From: Amanita rubescens
Lineage: Eukaryota > Basidiomycota > Agaricomycetes > Agaricales > Amanitaceae
Direction of reading: 5' to 3'
Assembly: GCA_015039365.1 (NCBI GenBank)
Contig: WION01000071.1
Location: forward strand, 1 to 64,000
DNA: 64,000 bases
The first letter of the stretch is position 1. Each line of letters opens with the position of its first letter. Under the pieces are notes generated by a model. It was given only the letters and a program-made list of their open reading frames with translations. It ran no database searches and was not told where the DNA came from. The translations under genes and the position numbers were made by a program. Shown piece after piece: positions 33,324 to 44,236 of this stretch.

Positions 33324-34877
33324 CTAATCCTGATCAAAAGAGAAACCACCGTGGATAATTTGAAGCTGCCTCCTTGACAAATTTGGCCTCTGGAACGAAA
33401 CTGAATAGTAGCTGTGGCGAACTGGATAGTAGCTATAGTGATTACGACGATCATCTGAGTCGTGGCGTTGACGATCGTACTGCATTCTGCTTTTCTTGCC
33501 AAATTTATCCAAACTATCCAGTTTATACTCGGGATGTTCAACCCGGTAGTAAAGGTACTGAAGCGATTTGTCTGGTGCCTGACCGTCAAAAGAATAGATT
33601 CGAGATTCCAGCATTTTCAAGAGTGTTGAGACTGAATATTTATTGGAACAGTCCACTGTCAAGAACCTCAGATTGGGACACAGTGAGTCATCCCGGTCTA
33701 AGGTAAATCTTTGGAGCACTTTGTTGTCAACCAAAATATCGGAGGAGGGCCACAACTCCTGGATCTTCAGCGACGTGAGCGAATCACAAGACCTGTGGGC
33801 TAGGAGATCAAGTAAACCTCCTGATTTGAGTTGATGTGCGTTGATCTCCAACTTGTCAAGCAAACAGGACGATCGCGTGAAAAGATCCAAGAGTGATCTA
33901 ATGTCGTATATCGAAATCTTGCTTATATACAGATCCCGAAGAGATGGCAAGAAAAGCATGTCCATGACTTGCGAAAGACCGTAGTTCGACGTGAGGGATA
34001 AGCTGACCAAGTTGCGCATGACTATGATACCGGTCGTCGATCCTAGCCAATGAATACCAATTGATAGCTTCACAAGTTTTGGACAATTCTTTAGAATGAT
34101 TGTCGCTTGCGAAGGAGTCAGGACGGGGCAAATTTGAAGATGTGTAAGTTGTGCCCATGGAATACTTTCATTCGCGGAGAACCAGCAGCGCTGGTCGGCT
34201 GAACATAGTCGTCGTAATGAATCCCATCCATCAAAGGAAAACAAAATTGAGTGTCGTGCTGCCGATTCCCGGGGGCCCCCCGTTGGTTGGTGATACATAG
34301 CTTCCCAACGCGTGGCATAGTCGGTGAGAACGGATACGATAGGAGCTTCAGGCCCTGTCCCATCCAAAAGCATATTGACATCACAGAATATGTATAGCGT
34401 TAGAGGCATCGACCGAGAACGCTCGGCCCATTGAACAAGGTCAGCGGCCTTGCTTTTAGCCCGGTCTTCCCCCATACCAAATGGGATATGGACGAGCACA
34501 TTCGTCCATAGTTTAGGGATGGAAAAGGCGAGAGATCGCCACGATGAGCACACCGCACAGAGGACGAAGGGATTTAACATTCTTCGCCGACTCTCACCCT
34601 CGCTGGGCTTCAGTGAACTGCTGGGATGGACTTCCACCCAGTCAATGTGCATAACAAGAATGAAGATTTCGGCTAAGACCTCCAAAGGGACACTGCGAAT
34701 AGGTGACTTGACCGCCAGAGCAGCAGCGTTTGAGCGTGTGCAGGCACTGGCACCAGACATAGTAACGGGGTTGTATCCCGCAGCACTCTCCGATTGGACG
34801 GCGTGAGTGTCAGAGTCATTAGAGCGGCTTGAAGTGCTCGCAGAAGCTTGTTCAGGCTCTGGTTTCCTAGGTGGCAT
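33324..34877 (-). CDS. F-box protein with LRR-like C-terminus
   Basis: Single-exon, 517 codons, ATG at 34877-34875 (MPPRKPEPEQASASTSS). The F-box-like segment is at about residues 60-110 ('PIRSVPLEVLAEIFILVMHI', 'LNPFVLCAVCSSWRSLAFSI'). The repeat region includes 'LRDLYISKISIYDIRSLLDL', 'FTRSSCLLDKLEINAHQLKS' and 'HRSCDSLTSLKIQE'. It ends 'IIHGGFSFDQD'. It is a clear paralogue of the 19.8-21.3 kb gene and the left-edge fragment, with the same block order but diverged by substitutions and short indels. Likely an SCF-type substrate receptor; target unknown. It is divergent from the RNA polymerase III subunit gene across about 310 bp. Confidence 0.82.
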   Translation of the reverse strand: MPPRKPEPEQASASTSSRSNDSDTHAVQSESAAGYNPVTMSGASACTRSNAAALAVKSPIRSVPLEVLAEIFILVMHIDWVEVHPSSSLKPSEGESRRRMLNPFVLCAVCSSWRSLAFSIPKLWTNVLVHIPFGMGEDRAKSKAADLVQWAERSRSMPLTLYIFCDVNMLLDGTGPEAPIVSVLTDYATRWEAMYHQPTGGPRESAARHSILFSFDGWDSLRRLCSADQRCWFSANESIPWAQLTHLQICPVLTPSQATIILKNCPKLVKLSIGIHWLGSTTGIIVMRNLVSLSLTSNYGLSQVMDMLFLPSLRDLYISKISIYDIRSLLDLFTRSSCLLDKLEINAHQLKSGGLLDLLAHRSCDSLTSLKIQELWPSSDILVDNKVLQRFTLDRDDSLCPNLRFLTVDCSNKYSVSTLLKMLESRIYSFDGQAPDKSLQYLYYRVEHPEYKLDSLDKFGKKSRMQYDRQRHDSDDRRNHYSYYPVRHSYYSVSFQRPNLSRRQLQIIHGGFSFDQD

Positions 34878-35147
34878 TGTTTTTTGAAATGATGCAGGGG
34901 AGTGACGCGGAATATAGCACGTTGGGCAAGAAAAATGGCGGCAGCGCCAAGACTCTGCCCTGACTCATCAATTTCGAAGTTCGAATTCCAGGATAATCGC
35001 CTTGGCGTCTTTATGACATTTCACAAATGCAAACATTAGCAACAATAATAGAATCCCATGGTCAATCAAGCTTACATTACGATAGATGCAAGAGAGGGAC
35101 CAAGCGGCGGCGCGCCAACGTAAAAGCCTGGGCAAAATAGGCTCGTG

Positions 35148-35155
35148 TCACGTGA
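35148..35155. promoter_or_regulatory. Palindromic TCACGTGA (E-box) before RPC8
   Basis: An 8-bp palindrome with a CACGTG core, 37 bp upstream of the RPC8 start, in the spacer shared with the F-box gene. CACGTG is the binding core of Cbf1/bHLH factors; use here is inferred. Confidence 0.45.
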
Positions 35156-35191
35156 ATACCATCTCAAAAATCAAGGCAAAATTGGAAAAAT

Positions 35192-36126
35192 ATGTTTTGC
35201 GTTTCTATTATCAAGGTGCGTTCATTCCCGCGTTGGAGTCTAAATCCTTCAACTTGGCTAGGACACGATACCAGTACACCCAGTCAACTTTGGTACTCCC
35301 GCAGAACAGGCGATTATTGCCGAGATCAACAAAAAATATGCGAACAAAGTGCTACATGACGTTGGGCTCTGTTTCTGCGTTTTTGATTTGGTAGAGGTGG
35401 GGGAAGGAAAAGTGAGATACGGTGACGGGTTTCTGTGGTACAAAGGTACGAGAGACTGTCCGCTAAATTGCACTTCTGGAAGGCCAACTGCTCTGTCGTA
35501 GTGGTGTTCAGGCTAGTCGTATTCAGGCCGTTCATATCAGAAGTGGTTGTCGCGAAGGTCAAGTCGTCGGATGAGGACGGAATCAGGCGTACGCTCTCAT
35601 TTTTAGACCCGAAGCATCTTTTGACGCGCAGACCAGTAACAATGGGCTTCTTTGACGACATATACATTCCCGCCGCCTACCTGCCCCAACCTAGCGCTTT
35701 GTTCGTGCTCATTCCTCCGTTTTTAAATTCCTCAGCTAACCCCACTTTTGTGCTACTCAGTGATCCAAATGAGCGAGCCCACTTCTGGCTACCCGACTCG
35801 CCTCTCACAACCGCGCATGAATTACTCGACACTTCCGTGGCGGAACGAATGTACATCGACCAAGGTGAAGTGATCCGAGTACGCATCGAAGGTGACGAAT
35901 TCTACGATTTCGAGCCTGGTCCACCCAAGGCCCGGGATGGCGTCGCGATCAAACTTGAGCCGAAAAGGTCTCCCTATGTTATTGTTGTACGTACCAATTT
36001 ACCTGTATTGTTACATATCTAACGTTAGTTCAAACTTAGTGTTCAATCGCAGAGCAAGGTCTTGGACCCGTCGTATGGTGGAAAGGTACGCAGATGGCGG
36101 GCGTAGAGGGTATGGAAGAAGAATGA
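35192..36126 (+). CDS. rpc25: RNA polymerase III subunit Rpc25/RPC8
   Basis: Starts ATG 35192 with short first exon MFCVSIIK. It continues 'DTIPVHPVNFGTPAEQAIIA', 'EINKKYANKVLHDVGLCFCV', 'GKVRYGDGFLWYK', 'VVFRPFISEVVVAKVKSSDE', 'GFFDDIYIPAAYLPQP', 'AERMYIDQGEVIRVRIEGDE' and 'AEQGLGPVVWWKG', stopping at TGA 36124-36126. The N-terminal RPB7-like domain and the C-terminal OB/SHS2-type region with W-W are the Rpc25 pattern. About 205 residues, normal for the family. It forms the stalk of RNA polymerase III with Rpc17 and helps initiation at tRNA and 5S genes. Introns are about 45-65 nt, including a 48-nt one placed so that 'GIRLTMGFFDD' results. Confidence 0.9.
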
Positions 36127-36250
36127 TATGTCACGTATGTACTACTTCCGCTGGTTATTTGATGGGCATATTTATCTCACTTTATCCCCTTTTCAAATTC
36201 TATTTTCGTCATACAAAAGCAGTTGACTTAACCACAGGTGTACTATCCCT

Positions 36251-36270
36251 CCCAGTTCAGAAGAACTGGG
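36251..36270. terminator. Perfect hairpin between RPC8 and the J-domain remnant
   Basis: CCCAGTTC - AGAA - GAACTGGG, an 8-bp stem with 4-nt loop, about 125 bp after the RPC8 stop. It might mark a 3' end; no terminator function is known for such hairpins on fungal mRNA genes. Confidence 0.3.
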
Positions 36271-36300
36271 TGACGATCTTATGCCGATCGTGACTAGTGA

Positions 36301-36534
36301 CTATACGGAAAGCGTAGCATACGCTTTTATTTGCTCTAGCATTAATCGTAACCCGGCATTAAATGGCGAGTGGGCCGCGATGCATCGCTTCTGGGGATGG
36401 AAACCGAGAGAAGCACGATGATACGCAATTTTTACATCTGCTGTAGAGGCGCTCCGTGAAGTAGATAACACCATTAGTCTCGTCCAAGAGGTACACTCTA
36501 ATATATTTGCCTCGGTAATCCGTAGTGTTAACAT
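36301..36534 (-). pseudogene. J-domain fragment with HPQ in place of HPD
   Basis: A minus-strand frame reads 'SRSASTADVKIAYHRASLGF' then 'HPQKRCIAAHSPFNAG' and 'QIKAYATLSV'. This is helix II, loop and helix III of a J-domain. The invariant D of HPD is Q, which should abolish Hsp70 stimulation. The N-terminal part is not recognisable ('ECTSWTRLMVLST') and the frame stops directly after helix III, leaving no client domain. It looks like a relic of a small J-protein gene, perhaps a diphthamide Dph4-type one, but parentage is a guess. Confidence 0.55.
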
Positions 36535-36568
36535 AAGAATACAACCTCTTGCTTTAGTAGCAGGCTGC

Positions 36569-36905
36569 AGGATTTAACGTGCTTTAGTTCGACCAGGTCG
36601 TTTAAAGACGGATGGTCTTAAGCCCGGGGCCTACGACAAAGGTGCACTAGGAAAGAATTACCATTACCGGGAACCTAGGAAAAATTACCCGCCGCCACAA
36701 TCACACAAGAGTAGCGCGACGCTAAGATAATAGGATTTAACGTGCTTTAGTTCGACCGGATCGTCAAGAACGAAGGGTCTCAAGCCCGGGGCCCACGACA
36801 AGGGAGCACGAGGAAAGAACAGTAAACTGCTCTTACCGTCCCCGGGAACCTAGAAGAAAAAGTTAGCCACTGCAGCCAAATCAAATGCCTCAGTCACACA
36901 AGACA
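36569..36905. repeat. Diverged tandem duplication, two copies of about 163 bp
   Basis: Copy 1 starts at 36569 and copy 2 at 36732, both with aggatttaacgtgctttag followed by ttcgacc. They share agcccggggcc, acgaca, aggaaagaa, cgggaacctag and cacacaag in the same order, with indels between. Noncoding; no family recognised. Confidence 0.8.
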
Positions 36906-37017
36906 CGTTACCGCCCAAGTTTACCAATTTTAATGAGTCGTCGCAACCAAGTAACTTGTCGCCTTATCATGAAAACATTAATCCAAGTTTAACGATAGGA
37001 TCATTGAATGCATAGGC

Positions 37018-38190
37018 CATTCGGCTTCTTCACGTCGGATTTTCACGTCGGATGTTTCGGTCATCTTGACGAACTTTTTCTAGAGCCAAAGTTGCTCTTG
37101 ACTGGTGTCAGTGCAAGATCTAAATCAGGGTCGAGGGTCAAGATGATCTTCACAATCAACGTCGAAGTCGCTCGTATGCCAATTCGCGAGTTGCGAATCG
37201 ACAATAGAATCAAGAACGCAGAGAATGTTTGGCGATTCGGCTTCACGTCAGATTTCTTGGTCAAGTCGTCTCCAATGGTAAATAACGTCCCTCGGTTGCA
37301 ATCGCCCTTAAAGCCAATGTTTCGGTCATGATAGAATCAAGTTCCGTTTCTTCACGTCAGGTTTCCAATCAAGTAAACATCTTCTCCGTGGAAATCGCTC
37401 GCAATCCTAAGGCCAATGTCAGCGCGAGTTCCGGATTGGGGACAGAATCAAGAGAATAGAAAAGGCTTCAATGGCGGTTCAGTTTCTTCATGTCAAATTT
37501 CGGTCAAGTATACGTCTTCTGGGTTGGAATTACTCGGAACCCGATGTCAGTGCGAGTTTCGAGTTGATGATAGAAATAGTGATTGATGGTCCGGATTCTT
37601 CACGCCGGATTTCTCAGCTGATTCTGATTCGACTTGACGAATAACGTCACCGTCTCCTGGGATGAAATCGCTCGTAAGCCAATGTCAGCGCTTGTCCGCT
37701 TTGACGACAGAATCAAGGGAAGAGGAAGAAGTTGGTGGCTCGTTGAAATCACTTGCAAAGTCCAATGTCAGGGCGTGTTCTGCGAGTTGACAAAAGAATA
37801 AAGAGCACGAAGATGCTTGCGATTCAGCTCCTTCACGTCAGATTTCTTCAAATCGTTTTGACGAAATAACGTCCCCTGGGTGTAACGCCATGTCAGCGGG
37901 AGCTCCGGGTTGATGACGGGATCACTGGCAAGAGAATAGAACTAATACAGTTGGCATACAGTTTTTTCGCGTCCGGTTTTCAGCCAAGTAAACGTCTTCT
38001 CGGTAGCAATCGTTCATAAAGCCAGTGTCAGCGCGAGCTCCAAATGGACAACAGAATCAAGCAGGCATGAAACAGAACGCAGTGCAATTTCGTCACGTCC
38101 GGTGCCTCGGTCAAGCCGTCTTGATGAAAGAACGTCTTGAGAAATCGCTCACAGAACCGATGTCAGCGATAAGAGGCTAGCCGCCCAGTC
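37018..38190. repeat. Degenerate tandem array of about 8 long units
   Basis: Noncoding array with units of about 90-230 bp starting near 37018, 37237, 37346, 37482, 37592, 37823, 37957 and 38087. Each unit repeats the same submotifs in order: TTCACGTC(A/G)GATTTC, then TCAAGT, AACGTCTTCT, AATCGCTCGTAAGCC, AATGTCAGCGCGAG and GACAGAATCAAG. Units differ by many substitutions and indels, so the array is old. No unit keeps a reading frame. Confidence 0.85.
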
Positions 38191-38746
38191 AGATGGAGTG
38201 GCGCGTTCTGTAGACTCAGGAGTAGCTATCATTTTCAAGTGGCATTCAATCCGGATCATGAACAGGTAAGAGGCAAAACCGTTCAAGGCAGATGTAGATT
38301 TGCCCCGAGCACTAGGCGAGTGCGGTGTTGTAGAAAGGAGCGTCAGCGGCCAGCGACCAGAGTCGTTTGAAGTTGAAACTTGAAACTTGGAAGGCTCGAG
38401 AAGTAAAGTTTGACGGTAAAATGCCGGAAGCAGAGAGCCAATGAGCGCATAGACGAGGAGGAGAGGATGATGGCGAGTAGGTAGAAAGCGACGCGAGATT
38501 CACTGAGATCCGGAACGCGTCGTGCACGTGAGCGCCACTTTTGAGTCGTGTGACTGACCAAAAGCGGTAAGTATAGCGAGCATATGTCGACAATCCAGTA
38601 TCATGTTATCGATGTTCAAATTCATTCTATTATGACATGCAGTTCTACATGGCTAAATATTACATGTACCTAATTCCAGGAAATATCCAAAATAAATTAG
38701 TAGGTGGTAATAAATGCAAGTGTTTCGCAAGAAAGAAATGTTCGGT
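38191..38746. other. Intergenic between the array and the IBTK-like gene
   Basis: Small overlapping minus frames (38312-38593) have no domain. The last 130 bp are AT-rich and probably 3' untranslated sequence of the IBTK-like gene. Confidence 0.5.
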
Positions 38747-41700
38747 TCAAGAATTGGATACCTCGATCTTCTTAGATCGCCCTGATTTGCGAAGCCTGCT
38801 TGTGCGTTCAGCCGAGCCGCGCGATTGTTCCCCGCTTTCCGTTCCCGGCTCATCTGCGCTTTGTAAAGGCTTGTCCAGCTTCGCACGTCCGGTATCTTTC
38901 CCTCCTTTGCCTTTCCTCTTCGACTTGCTGGCCTGTGTCTGACTCTCAGCCAGAGCCCGAGACATCGCCTCCGATTCCAATCTGACTCTCTCCTCCTCCT
39001 CCGCCCACCATCTGAGGAAATCCTTCTCTTGTTGCCTAGCTTCTTCCTCTGCTTGTATATCTCGCAATGACTTCTTGTCTTTAATCTGCGGTATAGCCTG
39101 CTCTAGCTGCAATTGCTGAATCGCAGTGAAAGACCGTATACTAGTGATCACTGATGATGACGTTGGCGATGTTGCGATCACCGGCTCTACCGGTGGAAGC
39201 GTCCACGGTTTTCCGCTATCGAGTTCTTGTCAACTTTCTCACTTGTTGGAGTCACAAGACGGGACTTACGATACTCGATGAACGGAGGGTATATCACCCG
39301 GTGTTGATATCTTAGATGGTTGCCTTGTTGGAGTGATAACCGGGCCCAGACCGGGCGATCGGGTGTCTGGGGTCACATGTTGGCGACGAGAAGGGCGGGT
39401 AGACGTCGGAGTAAGCTGGAGCTTCGTACTTGGAATATCTCCTTCTCTCGGGGCATTCTCGCGCCTTCCGGAGGTTGAGGTGACTTGAGAGAATGGAGTA
39501 CTGGAAGGTGTGTTGGGCGGCGTAGATTTTTGGGGCGTCGTTGGTGGATTGACGGGTATTCTCCACGAATTACTAGAGGTGCGTTGCATAGAAGATACAG
39601 GAGAGGGTGTACTTGCGACACTATCTTTGCTCGCCGTCCGCAGAATCTGGATTGGTTTCTTGGAGAAGCTAACGTTGGGAGGAGACGCGGATAAGTTCGC
39701 CGCCTCTTCTGCCATCAGAGATTTCATATCAACGCTGGAATTTAGAATTTCAGCTTTGTGCAATGCAAAACACTATCCAAGCTTACCGAGGAACTAAATG
39801 GGGCTTCCAAACACCGGCTTTACTGGGAGGAGCGGGCGGCGCATCAGAGGCCGCACGTGAACCATCTGCTTCGTCCATAATGAAAATCTCTTCGCCGGAT
39901 GGAGGCCGACGAATAGTACGCTGTGTCATGGAGAATACGTCCGATGATTCCGCAGGACCTGACAAAGACAACGTCGATCTTTTCGTTGCGATGTTGACGC
40001 CCCGTCCCTGCGGTCGGCTAGACCTTATTATAGGTTCTGGGAAGTCTTCCTCTGTCAACCACTGAGCATACTTCTCTTTCAGAGTGTCGAATAGAACGGT
40101 GGTGCGTGACATTGGAGACTTCTCGGCTTGTTTCTTGCGCGCAAACACTGCTAGGTGTTTTACCAGCCTATGCGGAACGTCATCGAGCATTCGTTGCTCC
40201 AGCAACGCCTCCAAATTTGCAATCATATACATATGCAGACGGTTGACAAGTTGTTTGGCGTTGAAGAAACTGGCATCGCTGACGACATAGCATGCATTTT
40301 GGACGTTGACGTGTTCGAGTATGATAGACGAGCATACAAGAACAAGACGATCAAGCAATAGTTCCGTCTGTTGTCAAGTAAGCTATACATATGCATTCAT
40401 AAAACGGGGAACTCACCGCAGCGCTCATAACTGAGAACATGAACTCCAACACGTCGTCCACCGAATCGGCCATATCTACATCTTTCAATCAGATTTCGTA
40501 ATTCAGACTTAGAATGGTGGCTCACCCAACTGTTCAAAGAGTTCCTCTTCCTCCCCACAAAATACAAATCGCAATACATACTGCATTGCACCCCATTTAA
40601 GATGACGGAAATTCAAAGTCACTACGCCATCGTCGCTCCGCCTGTTGATGATCCACTCTTCCTCTCCGAAAAAGCTCGCAAAAAGATCTGATCTTGTGCG
40701 CAACAGCAAGCTATGACACCAGATCTCGCGATCTGCAAGCTGCAGCAGGACATCCGGAGCCAAGGGACCACTTGGCTTGGGACTCTCCCTGCTTTCTGGT
40801 AGTTGCGCGTCAAGCCACAACTTGCCTATATCCCTAGCCACAGACGACGTCGGAACGCGCTTAACCGACAGTTCCAACGCGTCGCCCAACAATGGTAGAT
40901 CTAGCATCCTCGCAAGGGCTTGCAACTCCGCCTTGACCTGATCGGGTTTAGCTTTCAGCTGAAGACACTCCTTCTGCAGCTGTATCTTGACGCGAGGATC
41001 CCAAACGGCGAGAAGCTCGTCAGAGTAGAGGTAGGTAAGAAACACGAGGATGGTCATTGTATGGCAGCCGGATATCGATAGCTTTCCGCAAGTCGAGATG
41101 GATGAAAAAGGTCGTGGAGCAATCGTTTGCTTTCCTTTGTTAGCGATAAAACGTATGCTGATATTTGCCTTCTCGTCCTTCGCCACCTTTCCCCCTTCCA
41201 ATACAGAGCACAGAATGTGTGACCTGGCGGCGAGTATGACCTTGTGCGCAGGGAAGGCTGCTTCTGAATGGCTGAATACCATCACGTCTGCATCGAAAGG
41301 AAGTCGCTTGTCTTTGGGATAATATTTTCTTTCCTTCTTCTCCCGTTCAACGAGCTCGAAGAGGCGCCTAAGCCCAAGAATATCCTCCTTAACCTCGTCT
41401 ATGTTCTCATCATCGGGATCCGCTGACAGGGGAAAGGAAGGTCCGCAGGCCGGGTGGTCTTCATCACATTTCAATCCCAACCCGTATCTGCCACCTTTCA
41501 TCGTCTTTTGCCACTCCTCACCACCATACATGGCCAAAAACGGCATCACTTCCTTCAAATCTTCCGCGATACCATTGCCCTCAATTTCAATTGGCTCATG
41601 CCTATAATCGACTTTCAAAGCGCCAAAGGCACCCGTACTGTTCGCGCACACTTTAGTAACGCGCTGTAAGCAGGGTACGCGGACAAAGTTGAAGTTGGAC

Positions 41701-43960
41701 CCGATCTTGCTTGACTGAGGCCCGGACGCGACGTTCGGCCCGGTAAACGATCCGCCGATGTTCAAGGTCGTGAGGCTGCCCGAGACGACGCTACCTCCAA
41801 TGGATTTGTCTCCCGCCTGACTGGCCAAACTCGGCGCCTTGATAGGATTACGAGTGCGTATAAAGACGTGGCCAGACTCGGTGCACACAATTATATCACC
41901 ATTCGCACCTAGGGCGACGTCCTACAAATATTGCTCAGTCACCATTCGCGTTTTAACCTGGTCAAAGCACCTTTACAGCCCGGTATTTTTTCTTCAACAC
42001 CCAAGCTTTCTGCGGCTTGATCAGCGCCATTTTTCCCGTGCTTGCTAGATCGCCACTGTTGTCCGGAGTTGTGAATACAAAGACCTCGCCGTTATTTGAT
42101 AAGGCGGCAAACACGTCATCGCAAGCTGTCAGCTTGGCAATGCCTGGATCCCGTTTACGGGGTGGCGGTCGGTATGGCTGATTCTTCGGACGAAGAAGGG
42201 TTTGAGTCGGAAAACTAATGCGCGTCGAGTGGATGGACAAATACGTGAAAATAAGACGCACTTGATCTTGATCTCCTTGTCATTCCAGATACATATAACC
42301 TCCCTTGTAACCAAAAGACAAGCCATCGCAGTATCCTACACTCGGTTGTTACTAGGAATCCGACCAATCAAGCGGATGCGGGAACGTACCGACAACGCAA
42401 CATCGATCACCTTGATTGCCAACTTGCTCACTTTTCTCGGGAAAACCTGTGGCTGGGATGCGCGTTCGTACCCTTCAGCCCAGTCAATACCACTCCAAGA
42501 CGCAAGAATAACAATTACCTAGTTGTCCTGAATTAGTCCCCCACGTGAATAGATCCCCAGCGGTCGTCCAACACGCAGAAGCCATCTTGGATGCAGCAAC
42601 GCCCTCCGCTACCTCCTTCCTCAACGCATCCTGAACTCGACGAGGGGTATGCTGAATCATATCCTCCAACGAATTGGCACTCTTCCCCCCCTCCTCTGCC
42701 CTACCCACTGTCTTCCCTTCCCATTTTCCCGATTCTCCAGCCCTGCCATCGATTCTCACAACGGCATCGCCTTGGTTTCTCACGATGTAACCCAATTGTG
42801 CAAATCGGTTCATGCCCCAGCTATACACCTCTCCCGACTTTGTCAACACAAGCGTGTGGTCCTGACCTACAGCAACTCTTGCCATCTCAACGGAAGGTGA
42901 GAATGCATGAGAGGGAAGTGAAGAAAGCGCGTATTGCTGAGTGTGATGGAAATGAGAGGGTCCCAGTCTACGAATAAAAACTCAATTTCAGGACGGAAAA
43001 GATGAAAAAGGGCCACAATACTGACCGACCGCTGCTACCGAACCCGCATACGCGCAGATTCCCGCCCCCAGTGTTATTGCCGCTTTCAGCAGTGACGACG
43101 ACGGTGTGGAGTTTAGACATTCCCACTTGGCGAACCGGAATCGGGAAGAATCTATCTTGCCGCGTTGGGCCCGGTGCGGGGAAAGAAGCATACTCTTTCG
43201 GCTGGACGACGATCTGGTCGGGATGTGACCTGTTGTTTCCATCTGAAAAACCGAGAGTCGCGTTCCTGAATGGTGTAAATGAGTATCGTTGCCAAGACAG
43301 AAACGTGGGATAGCACGTACACGTTGGCTCCCCACATAAACAGCTCTCCATCCAAATCATTGTGATCAGGCTTCGTTCCCTCGACAGTCGAGTTGTACAA
43401 ATCAAACGCGGTATATCCCTCGTTATCCTTAAGCGTCGTATCGATATCCGGTCGTTGAAGCAAAAGTAGACTGCATTCCGAGAGATACGAGATAGGAAAC
43501 CAATAAGCGATGTTGCAACCGAACCAAAAAAGACGATACTCAACGCGGCGGGTAAATTAGCCACATACATCGCACGATGCAATGGCGTATAATGGCTCTC
43601 CACGTCTGGTATGTTCACGTTGATCGACGGATGCTTGAGCAGCAAGCGGACATACTCCACACAATCCGGAGACGAACAAGCGATATGAAGGGCAGTTCGA
43701 CCTTGGGGATCTTTCTCGTTGACGTTGATGCTAGACCCGCCATGAGCGTCGTCCCCATGTCGATGTTTAGGCGGAGAGCTCCATCCGCCGGTAGCCTCCG
43801 CGTCCCTGAAGCCCACCGGATGATCGTCTTCGTTAACGCCGTGCTTGGAAGCATGTCCAGATGTCAATCCCGGATGTGCCGAGTGCCCATGCTTGACATT
43901 CAACAGCCGTTGAAACGACTTCAAATCTCTGAGAAGTATACACGCATGGAGGGCGGTCAT
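38747..43960 (-). CDS. IBTK-like ankyrin/RCC1/double-BTB protein
   Basis: Large multi-exon gene, about 1,400 codons. Order: ankyrin repeats ('TALHACILLRDLKSFQRLL', 'GRTALHIACSSPDCVEYVRL', 'YTPLHRAMYVANLPAALSL'); RCC1 repeats ('GELFMWGANRNATLGFSDGN', 'GQDHTLVLTKSGEVYSWGMN', 'GDLFTWGTNSGQLG'); BTB 1 ('DADVMVFSHSEAAFPAHKVI'); BTB 2 ('DREIWCHSLLLRTRSDLFAS', 'MQYVLRFVFCGEEEELFEQL'); a conserved helical part ('NAKQLVNRLHMYMIANLEAL'); and a long Ser/Pro/Thr-rich basic tail ending 'SGRSKKIEVSNS'. This matches inhibitor of Bruton tyrosine kinase and fungal Btb-type proteins, which act as Cullin-3 substrate adaptors. The start is taken at ATG 43960-43958; the frame continues upstream to about 44,022, where an acceptor-like TCATCTCAG suggests an unseen 5' exon. 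Confidence 0.8.
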
Positions 43961-44236
43961 ACGCAGCCGGTCCTCGTCTCCTGCCACTCTTGACTTGAGT
44001 TGGACACGCAAGTCAGAGCTGAGATGAGAGTAAGAGAAGAAACTGATGCTTACTGGCTTGGCTTAGGTGCTGCTAATCCCTCTCAACGGTGACGATAACG
44101 ATGAGTGCCAGAAAAGGAAATTTCTTATCTCCGTAAGTGAATTTGCCTGACACGTGCGACGGTGCAAAGCACAGCCGACATCCGCACGTTCAAAATCAAC
44201 ACCGAATCATATTACAGCTAGTGATAGGCAAAATCA
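43961..44236. other. Spacer between coronin and the IBTK-like gene
   Basis: Head-to-tail spacer on the minus strand. It may hold a first exon of the IBTK-like gene (GTAAGC donor at about 44,056), but no ATG was found there. Confidence 0.4.

Noticed and set aside
37008..37331. 107-codon plus frame at the start of the tandem array
   Set aside because: The frame is not kept in the other repeat units, so it is chance.
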